In this document: positions 27,882 to 34,562 of the stretch, piece after piece
Numbering within the stretch: the stretch's first letter is position 1
Layout of the letters: each line of letters starts with the position of its first letter
IMG/VR virus record: IMGVR_UViG_3300037961_001129
Coordinates: 1-34,562 of that record
DNA from: a virus
DNA length: 34,562 nt
Reading direction: 5' to 3' (one strand)
The notes under the pieces: generated by a model
The model's input: the letters and a program-made list of their open reading frames with translations, nothing else
Told to the model about the DNA's origin: nothing
Database searches by the model: none
Program-made: the position numbers and the translations under genes

Positions 27882-28217
27882 ATGCACTTATTAACTACAT
27901 CTACTGATGCTCAACAGTTAAAGATAGTACCTCGACAAGATGCGAGTTCTGTTACTCTTGAGCTCACAGACAAAACACAATTCACCACATCTGCTGTATC
28001 TGTATCTAAAACGTCATCTGACCCTTTTATGATACTATCAGGCTCTTTCTCTCTTGTGGAAAATAGGTCTTACTCATTTGAAGTAAAAGATGGTAGTGAC
28101 ATTATATACAGAGGACTTATATTCTGTACAGACCAAACTGACGGAGAGAAGTTCTTTGTACAGGATGGCGACTATACATCCGAAACAAGTTATGATAATG
28201 AATATGTAATACTATAA
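27882..28217 (+). CDS. Small virion protein, paralogue 1
   Basis: 111 residues from ATG 27882 (MHLLTTSTDAQQLKIVPRQD); an upstream TTG at 27858 is rejected because the paralogue starts at the equivalent Met. The C-terminal half, YRGLIFCTDQTDGEKFFVQD, then SYDNEYVIL, matches the next gene's YKGVLFCTNQTDYDKFDIHK and SYDNEYITV. Beta-rich, Ig-like or head-fibre-like proteins with YDNEYI ends are frequent in Bacteroidota phages near the portal. Function unknown. The pair looks like a tandem duplication. Confidence 0.72.
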   Translation: MHLLTTSTDAQQLKIVPRQDASSVTLELTDKTQFTTSAVSVSKTSSDPFMILSGSFSLVENRSYSFEVKDGSDIIYRGLIFCTDQTDGEKFFVQDGDYTSETSYDNEYVIL

Positions 28218-28627
28218 TGCACGTTGTAACAACATCCACTGATTCACAAACTATTCGTGTTATACCAAGGCGACAGAATGTTAGTCAAGTTACCATTCGT
28301 ATTTACGACAAGTCTTCAAGGAGAGAGATAAACTATAGTTCTCCGTATTACTGGCAAACAGCAGATGTGTTCTTTAATGAGGTTGACCAAAACTGGAATA
28401 CAGACCCTCAAGTTGTGTTTAATTATGGTGACCCATTCTCCACAGTATCAGGTCAATTCAACTTTAGAGAAAACGAATACTATGGTATTAAGTTAATTGA
28501 TAATAGTGGAGAGTTATACAAAGGAGTATTATTTTGTACTAACCAAACAGACTACGATAAGTTTGATATACACAAAGACGATTATGTAGTTGAACAAAGC
28601 TACGACAATGAATATATAACAGTATGA
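28217..28627 (+). CDS. Small virion protein, paralogue 2
   Basis: 136 residues starting MHVVTTSTDSQTIRVIPRRQ. It is similar to the preceding protein at both ends but has a longer middle (about 40-75) rich in Tyr, Trp and Asn. The start overlaps the upstream stop (TAATG) and its end overlaps the portal start by four bases. Likely a minor head or fibre-type protein; no function is established. Confidence 0.72.
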   Translation: MHVVTTSTDSQTIRVIPRRQNVSQVTIRIYDKSSRREINYSSPYYWQTADVFFNEVDQNWNTDPQVVFNYGDPFSTVSGQFNFRENEYYGIKLIDNSGELYKGVLFCTNQTDYDKFDIHKDDYVVEQSYDNEYITV

Positions 28628-29856
28628 GTAAGTCAAGAAGAAATACAAACACAAGGGTAAAACCTCAAGTAAAGGATGGAAAGATACACATTGTAAATCT
28701 TGAGTCTTATTCACGCCCTGATATTAAGGAGTACAGTAATCAAGACTGGGTTTCTTACGGCGATGATAACAATTACTTTGAGTACCTAATTGATAGGTAC
28801 AATGGTTCGCCAACAAACAACGCTGCAATAAATGGTATTGCGGAAATGATTTATGGTAAAGGTCTTGATGCTACTGATGGAGATGAAAATCAAAGTCAGT
28901 ATGACGATATGAAAGAACTCTTTACTAAGGATTGTATGAAAAAAATATGCTACGACTACAAAATGATGGGTCAAGCTGCACTCCAAATTATATACACTAA
29001 AGATAGAAAGAAAATAGCTCAGGTTGAACATATGCCTGTAGAGACTCTTAGAGCAGAGAAGTGTAATTCAAAAGGGGAGATAGAGGCTTACTTCTATCAC
29101 TCTAACTGGGAAGAATACAAGCAATCTGACAAATTAAAAAGAATACCTGCATTTGGTTTCTCTAAGTCTCCATTAGAAGTATTGTACATAAAACCTTATA
29201 GGGCTGGATACAAATACTATTCGCCAGTAGATTATCAAGGAGGGCTACAGTATGCAGAACTTGAAGAAGAGATTGCGAACTATCATATAAATAACATACA
29301 AAATGGGCTTGCTCCTTCTATGCTTATTAACTTCAATAATGGAGTTCCACCAGAAGAGCAAAGAGAAATGATTGAAAGAAGTATCGTAGAGAAGTTTAGC
29401 GGTAGTTCTAACGCAGGTAGATTTATATTGGCGTTTAACGACTCAAAAGAACTTGCGGCTACAATAGACCCCGTACAGTTATCTGATGCTCACCAGCAGT
29501 ATCAATTCTTATCTGATGAATCTATGAGAAAGGTAATGGTATCTCATAGGATAGTATCCCCTATGCTTGTTGGTATAAAAGATAATAGCGGACTTGGAAA
29601 TAATGCAGAAGAGCTTCAAACTGCCTCTGTACTTATGGATAACACTGTTATCCGCCCTATGCAAGTAACAATCTTAGATGAGTTAGAAAAAGTGCTTATG
29701 TATAACGGAATTGAATTAGATATCTACTTCAAGACATTACAGCCACTTGAGTTTACTGACTTGACAAATGCTATATCTGAGAGTGAAGTAGAAAAAGAAA
29801 CTGGTGTTAAAAGAGACCAAGTTGATGAAGAACCTCAAATAGAAGAAGAAGAATAA
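28624..29856 (+). CDS. Portal protein
   Basis: 410 residues. Signature segments: DNNYFEYLIDRYNGSPTNNA (48-67), AAINGIAEMIYGKGLD, then IKPYRAGYKYYSPVDYQGGL, HINNIQNGLAPSMLINFNNG, and SGSSNAGRFILAFNDSKELA in the centre, followed by RIVSPMLVGIKDNSGLGNNA near the C-terminus. This is the layout of the portal of Bacteroidota siphophages (phage_portal-type), the dodecameric DNA gate. The acidic tail (EEPQIEEEE) is usual. Its position after the capsid and after the tail genes is unusual. Confidence 0.85.
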   Translation: MSKSRRNTNTRVKPQVKDGKIHIVNLESYSRPDIKEYSNQDWVSYGDDNNYFEYLIDRYNGSPTNNAAINGIAEMIYGKGLDATDGDENQSQYDDMKELFTKDCMKKICYDYKMMGQAALQIIYTKDRKKIAQVEHMPVETLRAEKCNSKGEIEAYFYHSNWEEYKQSDKLKRIPAFGFSKSPLEVLYIKPYRAGYKYYSPVDYQGGLQYAELEEEIANYHINNIQNGLAPSMLINFNNGVPPEEQREMIERSIVEKFSGSSNAGRFILAFNDSKELAATIDPVQLSDAHQQYQFLSDESMRKVMVSHRIVSPMLVGIKDNSGLGNNAEELQTASVLMDNTVIRPMQVTILDELEKVLMYNGIELDIYFKTLQPLEFTDLTNAISESEVEKETGVKRDQVDEEPQIEEEE

Positions 29857-29857
29857 T

Positions 29858-30361
29858 ATGGCAACTGCATTATTTATAAAGAGAGCTGACCTTGTAAAGA
29901 ACACCGCACTTAATGGTTCGGTGGACACTGATAAGTTTATTCAGTTTATACATATAGCTCAAGAGATTCACGTTAGGAATTTTATGGGTACTGACTTATA
30001 TGATAAGATTAGTGCTGATATTATTGCAGGAAGTTTAACTGGTGATTATCTAGCTCTTGTAAACGATTATATTCAACCTATGCTTATTCACTATGCTATG
30101 GCTGAATACCTACCCTTTGCAGCGTACACAATCGCTAATGGTGGCGTATATAAGCATAACTCTGAGAATAGTACAATCGCCAGTAAAGAAGAGGTTGATT
30201 TACTAATTAATAGAGAGCGTGATTATGCAGAATACTATACTCAGCGTTTTATAGACTATATGAGCTTCCACGCAGATGATAAGTTTCCAGAGTATTATAC
30301 AAACAATAATGAGGATATTTACCCAGATAAAGACGTATTATTTCACGGATGGAGTCTATAA
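29858..30361 (+). CDS. Head-tail connector (DUF6712-like)
   Basis: 167 residues, mostly helical. IQFIHIAQEIHVRNFMGTDL (28-47), then LYDKISADI, DYIQPMLIHYAMAEYLPFAA, and YAEYYTQRFIDYMSFHADDK. This all-helical pattern (IxxAQxxxLxxxLGTxLYxxI) is shared by gp6-type adaptor proteins of the DUF6712 family that sit below the portal. Two bases separate it from the portal gene. The next small gene overlaps its end by 13 bases. Confidence 0.8.
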   Translation: MATALFIKRADLVKNTALNGSVDTDKFIQFIHIAQEIHVRNFMGTDLYDKISADIIAGSLTGDYLALVNDYIQPMLIHYAMAEYLPFAAYTIANGGVYKHNSENSTIASKEEVDLLINRERDYAEYYTQRFIDYMSFHADDKFPEYYTNNNEDIYPDKDVLFHGWSL

Positions 30362-30465
30362 GTAAGTACAAGCCTAAAGAGGGTAACATAGTAAAGTTAA
30401 AAAAGTATTTAGAGAAAAAAGTTAAACAAGTAAAACCAACAGAGAGCATTGGCTACACTAAATAA
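30349..30465 (+). CDS. Small basic hypothetical protein
   Basis: 38 residues (MESISKYKPKEGNIVKLKKY and a Lys-rich end). It overlaps the connector gene by 13 bases and the fibre gene by 17 bases. Basic, helical and without a family I recognise. The double overlap is the main support. Confidence 0.5.
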   Translation: MESISKYKPKEGNIVKLKKYLEKKVKQVKPTESIGYTK

Positions 30466-32380
30466 CAAAAAGATAAAGGATACTTTCAAGGGATTACTAA
30501 AAACCCTTGATAACTCTGAGATTACAGGTCAGGTAGAAATTACTGATGGCGATGGTAATCAAACAGGCGTATTTATAAATACTGATGGCTCTATAAAGGT
30601 TACTGGCACTGCCGAGTTTGGTTCTCTCAAAGATACTGGAGAAGACATTACGGTTACTAAGTTTGTAGATGAAGCTGATGGTATATCTAACAATGATGAC
30701 GACAGTTCAATACCCACTTCAGCAGCAGTAAAAGATTATGTTGATTCTGGCGTAAATACAAACGCAGCTAACATAAGCACGAATACGTCTAATATAAGCA
30801 CAAATACAAGCGATATAAGCACGAATACAAGTGCTATTGCTCTCAATACAGCTAAGAACTCTTATCCTTCAGCAGACGCAGCGAAAGTAGCTAATATAAG
30901 TGTCACACAAGCTGTAGATTTAGATGCTCTTGAATCTAATGTGGCGACTAACAATTCAAAGGTCAGTTTTGACTCTGCAAGTTCTTCTAAGTTAGCTGGA
31001 ATAGAAGCTAATGCGCAAGTGAACGATGTCACTTCTGTAAACGGTCAGACTGGTTCTGTAACGCTTACTTCAAGTAATGTTAATGAAGGCACTAATTTAT
31101 ATTACACTGACTCTCGTGTTGCAGCAAACAGTGCGGTTGCAGCCAATACCGCCAAGACAGGAATAACTGACCAACAGGCGAGTGCTATTAACGCCAACAC
31201 ATCAAAAGTGGGTATAACAACTCAACAGGCTGATGCTATTGTGGCAAATACTGCTAAGATAAGTTTTGATAGCGATTCCTCAATTAAACTATCTGGAATA
31301 GAGTCTAACGCTGATGTTACAGATTCTACTAACGTGACTTCTTCTCTTGTTGCTGCTACATCAATATCAGAGACTGACAAATCTACTATAAGAACTAATA
31401 TAGGAGCTGGAACTGGTGGAGGTGCAGTTGATAGTGTAAACACCCAAACAGGGGATGTAGTCCTCGATACAGACAATATATCAGAAGGTAGCTCTAATCT
31501 TTACTTTACAGATTCTAGAGTAGCATCTAATAGTGCAGTAGCAGCAAATACTGCTAAGGTAGGAATCACTACACAACAAGCAAGTGATATCACCACAAAT
31601 AACGCTAAGGTTGGAATTACCGCACAACAGGCATCTGATATTACCGCTAACAATGCTAAGGTCGGCATTACAACTGACCAAGCTAATGCAATTACAGCAA
31701 ACACCGCTAAGAATACTTATCCTACAGACGATTCCACTAAACTCGCAGGAATCGAAGCGGGTGCAGAGGTCAATCCTACATCAACAGATGGTCTTTCTGA
31801 AGGTAGTAGTAATTTATATTACACAGAAGCAAGAGTATCTGCTAACACAAGTGTAGCTGCAAATACATCCAAAGTTGGAATAACAACTGAACAATCAAAT
31901 GCAATAGTCGCTAATACGGCAAAGGTCGGAATTACTACGCAACAGGCAAGTGACATAACAACTAACAACGCTAAAATAAGTTTTGACAGCACCTCTTCTG
32001 CTAAGTTAGCAGGTATTGAAGCGGGCGCAGAGGTTAACACAGTAGATAGCGTAAACGGACAAGTAGGTGCGGTAACATTAAGCACCTCAAATGTAAGTGA
32101 AGGTACAAATCTATATTATACAGACGCAAGAGTTACAGCCAATAGTAGTGTAGCAGCTAACACGGCTAAAATTAGCTATAATGCAACAGATTCAACTAAA
32201 GTTGGTTATATTAGTATAACGCAAGCTGTTGATTTAGATAGCGTAGAAAACAAGCAAGAGAACCAATATAAGGTAATTGGTATAGCTATGGATTATTCAA
32301 ACAGAGTGTTATCAGATAGTGGAACTGCTGAAGGTACTCAAAGTATTATGGAAAATATAGAAACTTTAATCTTAAACTAA
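30449..32380 (+). CDS. Tail fibre with internal repeats (TTG start)
   Basis: 643 residues. The start codon is TTG at 30449, giving MATLNNKKIKDTFKGLLKTL, a well-known N-terminal tail-attachment motif (NNKxIxxTxxxLLK) of Bacteroidota phage fibres, so the TTG start is believable. Residues 100-620 consist of repeats: NTSNIST-type heptads, then four EG(T/S)NLYYTDxRVxANxxVAANTAK units and four DSxSSxKLAGIEAxAxV units. Such repeats form the long triple-beta or coiled shaft. The C-terminal 40 residues (VIGIAMDYSNRVLSDSGTAE) differ and may hold the link to the next protein. Confidence 0.82.
   Translation: MATLNNKKIKDTFKGLLKTLDNSEITGQVEITDGDGNQTGVFINTDGSIKVTGTAEFGSLKDTGEDITVTKFVDEADGISNNDDDSSIPTSAAVKDYVDSGVNTNAANISTNTSNISTNTSDISTNTSAIALNTAKNSYPSADAAKVANISVTQAVDLDALESNVATNNSKVSFDSASSSKLAGIEANAQVNDVTSVNGQTGSVTLTSSNVNEGTNLYYTDSRVAANSAVAANTAKTGITDQQASAINANTSKVGITTQQADAIVANTAKISFDSDSSIKLSGIESNADVTDSTNVTSSLVAATSISETDKSTIRTNIGAGTGGGAVDSVNTQTGDVVLDTDNISEGSSNLYFTDSRVASNSAVAANTAKVGITTQQASDITTNNAKVGITAQQASDITANNAKVGITTDQANAITANTAKNTYPTDDSTKLAGIEAGAEVNPTSTDGLSEGSSNLYYTEARVSANTSVAANTSKVGITTEQSNAIVANTAKVGITTQQASDITTNNAKISFDSTSSAKLAGIEAGAEVNTVDSVNGQVGAVTLSTSNVSEGTNLYYTDARVTANSSVAANTAKISYNATDSTKVGYISITQAVDLDSVENKQENQYKVIGIAMDYSNRVLSDSGTAEGTQSIMENIETLILN
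30760..32200 (+). repeat. Degenerate repeats inside the fibre gene
   Basis: DNA-level repeats of the fibre shaft: short 21-base units at about 30770-30845, GTNGGAATTAC-ACNCAACAGGC-like units at about 31555-31700 and 31860-31975, and long units spaced about 300-400 bases starting near 31085, 31482, 31798 and 32098. Copies differ mainly at third positions, suggesting old duplication kept by selection on the protein. Confidence 0.8.
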
Positions 32381-33594
32381 TGAGCATATACGATAAAGCA
32401 AGTATAGCGTTAATACCAAGTGGATTTAAAGCGGGGTCAACAGATAACTTATATTCTGTTTTGCCTGCTAATGGTAATGGTGATTTTAATGCCACAAGGG
32501 CTTCAAGTGCGACACGAATAAATAAAGATGGATTTATAGAAAGTGTTGCCACAAATGTACCTCGTTTAGATTATCCAATAACAAGTGGAGTTGTAGGGGA
32601 TTGTCCACATTTACTTTTAGAACCACAAAGAACGAATCTACTTGAAAGGTCAAATGAGTTTGATACTACTTGGGGTTTAGGGTCAACTATGACTCTAACA
32701 AGTGGTCAAGCCTCTACTTTGTCAGGCTCAAATGATGCGTGGTTATTGACTTCTGACGGAACAAGTGGCTTTGGTCAGGTAAATCAATCTGTTTCTCATA
32801 GTGGTTCACACACATTTAGTGTTTTTGCTAAAGAGGGAACAAACCAAACAGTTTCTTTAAGGTCTATAAGTGGAACAGATGTAAGGGCTGAATTTAATTT
32901 AAACACTGGCACTGTGACTGGTTCATCTAACACTACTTCAACAGAAATACAAAACTATGGTAACGGATGGTATAGGGTTTGTATGACTTTTGATGCAACA
33001 AATTCACAAGTCTTTATCTATCCAAGTCCAATAGGTACGGCTGATGGGGGTAATATACTTATACAAAACGCTCAACTTGAAGCAGGTGATTACAAGACAA
33101 GCTACATACCTACAACGTCAGCGTCAGTAACTCGCTCTGCCGATGAATGTAATAGCTCAGGAACTACTGCGGAATTTAACGACAGCGAGGGTGTTTTGTT
33201 CGTAGAGTTTGCAGCTCTTAGTAATGCTGATTTAATACACAGACGTATTGCAATCTCAGGCGGTAGCTCATCAAGCAATTTTGTTTACATATCTTTTGAT
33301 ACAGTTTCTAATAGAATTTTAGCAAATGCAAATGGTAAGGCTTTAGTTTACGTTACGACAGATGTAACAGAATTTCAAAAAGTAGCAGTTTATTACAATG
33401 CTACTGCGCCAAAACTATTTGTAAATGGTGTATTAAGAGAAACCGAGTCAGCAATGTCAGCAATAACGGGGTTAAATGAGTTAGCCTTTGATAATGGTGC
33501 AGGTGGTAATGATTTTCTTGGCAAAGTTAAACAAGCAATAGTTTTTAACGAAGCATTAAGCGATAGCGAATTAGTAACTCTAACAACTCAATAA
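32380..33594 (+). CDS. Receptor-binding/fibre protein with LamG-like domains
   Basis: 404 residues. The N-terminal part has NGDFNATRASSATRINKDGF (33-52), then a CPHLLLEPQRTNLLERSNEF segment. This signature (FxxTRASxATRxN...PxxLLEPQRTNL) is common in fibres of marine phages and precedes concanavalin/LamG-like jelly-roll domains. The rest is beta-rich, with LFVNGVLRETESAMSAITGL and KVKQAIVFNEALSDSELVTL (about 385-404), a typical LamG C-terminus. Probably binds a host glycan or other surface receptor. It overlaps both neighbours (stop/start TAATG). Confidence 0.8.
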   Translation: MSIYDKASIALIPSGFKAGSTDNLYSVLPANGNGDFNATRASSATRINKDGFIESVATNVPRLDYPITSGVVGDCPHLLLEPQRTNLLERSNEFDTTWGLGSTMTLTSGQASTLSGSNDAWLLTSDGTSGFGQVNQSVSHSGSHTFSVFAKEGTNQTVSLRSISGTDVRAEFNLNTGTVTGSSNTTSTEIQNYGNGWYRVCMTFDATNSQVFIYPSPIGTADGGNILIQNAQLEAGDYKTSYIPTTSASVTRSADECNSSGTTAEFNDSEGVLFVEFAALSNADLIHRRIAISGGSSSSNFVYISFDTVSNRILANANGKALVYVTTDVTEFQKVAVYYNATAPKLFVNGVLRETESAMSAITGLNELAFDNGAGGNDFLGKVKQAIVFNEALSDSELVTLTTQ

Positions 33595-33920
33595 TGGGAT
33601 ATTTATTTAAAAAATACGAGTTTGACTCACAGGAACAAGCAGAAGAGAAAATTGCTGCTCTTCCACACGAAACAGATGAGGATGGAAACGAATATCCATC
33701 TCACAGTCACACAATAGTAAAACTTGGTTATCTATGGACTACTAAGCCAACATTTAACAATGATGGGGAAATAGAAACTGAGGGCGTTACATCTAGTATG
33801 TATTCTGTTGATGTGTTGTGGAGTGGCTTAGACGAATCACCTTATGGTTGGAAGTCTAAAGAAATAACTTGCGAAGGTAATGGTGTACATACCTTTGCGG
33901 GATGGAAATTTAATAGTTAA
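33594..33920 (+). CDS. Fibre-associated protein (complete copy)
   Basis: 108 residues; the start overlaps the fibre stop (TAATG). MGYLFKKYEFDSQEQAEEKI, then SMYSVDVLWSGLDESPYGWK and CEGNGVHTFAGWKFNS. Its C-terminal 76 residues are homologous to the partial gene at 1-231, with about 70% identity, much lower than the neighbouring genes. The family (VDVLWxxLDxSPYGW...EGNGVHxFxGW) appears beside fibre genes in Bacteroidota phages and may be a fibre tip or chaperone. Divergence between copies fits strain-specific host range genes. Confidence 0.75.
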   Translation: MGYLFKKYEFDSQEQAEEKIAALPHETDEDGNEYPSHSHTIVKLGYLWTTKPTFNNDGEIETEGVTSSMYSVDVLWSGLDESPYGWKSKEITCEGNGVHTFAGWKFNS

Positions 33921-33932
33921 TCTTAAGAAAAA

Positions 33933-34226
33933 ATGGCGGAACTTAACCCTAATTCAAAATTTCAACTAACAATAAAAGAACTAATAGCTTTAGGGTTTGG
34001 CATCTCTTCCCTTTTAGGCGTGTACTTTACGCTCAAGTCTGACATAGCGATTGCTATGCAAGAGCCAAAGCCAATCATCACACAGCAAGAGTTTCAGTAT
34101 AAAGACGAGTTGGTTCGTAAGACTATTATGCTTACTCAGCAAGACGTTGACGGTATAAAAGTTGACGTGCAAGAGATAAAGGAGTCCTTAAATAAAATAG
34201 AAGATAGATTATATGAGGCTCGTTAA
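33933..34226 (+). CDS. Small membrane protein with coiled coil, second copy
   Basis: 97 residues, 96 identical to the protein at 242-535 (Asp3 to Glu). About eleven base changes, ten of them silent, so both copies have been under protein-level selection. The same transmembrane segment and coiled coil are present. It follows the fibre-associated gene with a spacer of 12 bases, against 10 in the left copy. Confidence 0.8.
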   Translation: MAELNPNSKFQLTIKELIALGFGISSLLGVYFTLKSDIAIAMQEPKPIITQQEFQYKDELVRKTIMLTQQDVDGIKVDVQEIKESLNKIEDRLYEAR

Positions 34227-34545
34227 TTACATATTTATTTTAGCTTCTGCGATTATATATTCTCAGTATGAGGATGGCATAAGCATTGTACAAGCGTCTG
34301 CTGAGTTTACAAAAGAAGCTAACCTAAATATTAAAAAACTTGATGATACAAGTGCATACAATTACGATTTAAGCAAACACTCTGATTTTTTTGAAGACCA
34401 CGACATAGTTTACCTACCGACTATTATATTGTTTGAAAATGGAGAAGAGATTAAAAGGTGGGAAGCGGACATAACGCTTAAACTAAAATGTAAATTAGAG
34501 GACTTACAAGAGGAAATAAATAAATTAATAGAAGCTAAATTTTAA
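34213..34545 (+). CDS. Secreted thioredoxin-fold protein without CxxC, second copy
   Basis: 110 residues, 104 identical to 522-854. The six changes (for example Ala4Val, His19Tyr, Asn47Ser, Thr48Ala) are concentrated in the signal region and one loop, while the thioredoxin-like core, including TKEA in place of the active site and YLPTIILFENG, is unchanged. This conservation argues that loss of cysteines is a stable feature. Confidence 0.75.
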   Translation: MRLVNYIFILASAIIYSQYEDGISIVQASAEFTKEANLNIKKLDDTSAYNYDLSKHSDFFEDHDIVYLPTIILFENGEEIKRWEADITLKLKCKLEDLQEEINKLIEAKF

Positions 34546-34562
34546 TGAGATACTTTATACTT
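34545..34562 (+). CDS. Partial outer-membrane-like protein, second copy (first six codons)
   Basis: ATG at 34545 overlapping the previous stop (TAATG); only MRYFIL is inside the window. It corresponds to MRYLIL at 854, with Leu4 changed to Phe. Truncated by the window edge. Confidence 0.7.

Larger units (their letters stand above)
33690..34562 (+). repeat. Right copy of imperfect long direct repeat at window ends
   Basis: Homologous to 1-871. Same gene order (fibre-associated, membrane coiled-coil, thioredoxin-like, start of outer-membrane-like gene) and same overlaps. It differs by about 4% in 33933-34562 and much more in 33690-33920. The window ends inside the gene that is complete at 854-2026. 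Confidence 0.9.

Noticed and set aside
31222-32085. Several open minus-strand frames opposite the fibre gene
   Set aside because: They mirror the fibre repeats and have no independent support; the + frame is a clear tail fibre.
30760-32200. CRISPR-like array
   Set aside because: Repeats are in frame, degenerate at third positions and translate into fibre-shaft motifs; no constant repeat-spacer pattern.
1-34562. Exact direct terminal repeats of a linear phage genome
   Set aside because: The end copies differ at many silent and some amino-acid positions, which terminal repeats in one molecule would not.
1-34562. tRNA genes, integrase and repressor genes
   Set aside because: I looked for cloverleaf/CCA-type ends, tyrosine or serine recombinase motifs and a classical lysogeny switch and saw none; lysogeny cannot be excluded from this alone.

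Overview
This window reads as an almost complete genome of a tailed, siphovirus-like phage infecting a member of the Bacteroidota, most likely a (marine) flavobacterium. The sequence is AT-rich. Nearly all genes are on the + strand and packed end to end with 1-20 base overlaps. Start codons lack Shine-Dalgarno sequences and often sit in a TTATTATG context. Several promoters match the Bacteroidota pattern TTTG-N19/20-TAnnTTTG. Many proteins (small Cys protein ending in QGIG, MACDLT tail protein, multi-domain XkdF-type protease, YDNEYI virion proteins) are of types I know from flavobacterial phages. I see no integrase, excisionase, tRNA, CRISPR array or insertion sequence, so a virulent lifestyle is likely but not proven.

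Layout: (1) 1-2929, an envelope/lysis block: end of a fibre-associated gene, a membrane coiled-coil protein, a secreted thioredoxin-fold protein without its cysteines, a signal-peptide protein resembling an outer-membrane barrel, an M15 peptidase endolysin, a 3TM-type holin and a small basic protein. (2) 2937-3110, a control region with repeats, a terminator and a leaderless promoter. (3) 3114-10212, replication and recombination: ERF annealing protein, SSB-like protein, winged helix, primase-helicase, VRR-NUC nuclease, sigma-like factor, further nucleases and a DnaA domain-IV-like protein. (4) 10235-12082, terminase genes with a small CxxxCxxC protein between them, met by one minus-strand gene (dATP/dGTP diphosphohydrolase-like). 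(5) 12468-15658, a run of small early-type genes with promoters, tandem terminators, repeats and a candidate origin. (6) 15810-33920, virion genes in an unusual order: tail chaperone with a -1 frameshift product, neck/tail proteins, tape measure, protease, scaffold, capsid, tail protein, portal, connector, fibres. (7) 33933-34562, a second copy of the first envelope genes.

The two window ends are homologous over about 870 bases with an offset of about 33,691 bases, but are not identical (about 96% at DNA level in 242-871, only about 70% protein identity in 1-231). The simplest reading is a circular or circularly permuted genome of about 33.7 kb whose ends come from two strain variants; a true cassette duplication is the alternative.

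Two dispersed repeat families look like a private regulatory code: TGAATTCAATAGGG-type elements (about 14 copies in six places, often in pairs 17-21 bases apart and next to -7 boxes or terminators) and TACAATGTA palindromes (two clusters, before the primase operon and before the structural operon, neither of which has a clear TAnnTTTG promoter). I judge these the most likely undescribed system here, together with the envelope block that lacks canonical spanins. All functional calls rest on reading motifs by eye; no database search was run.
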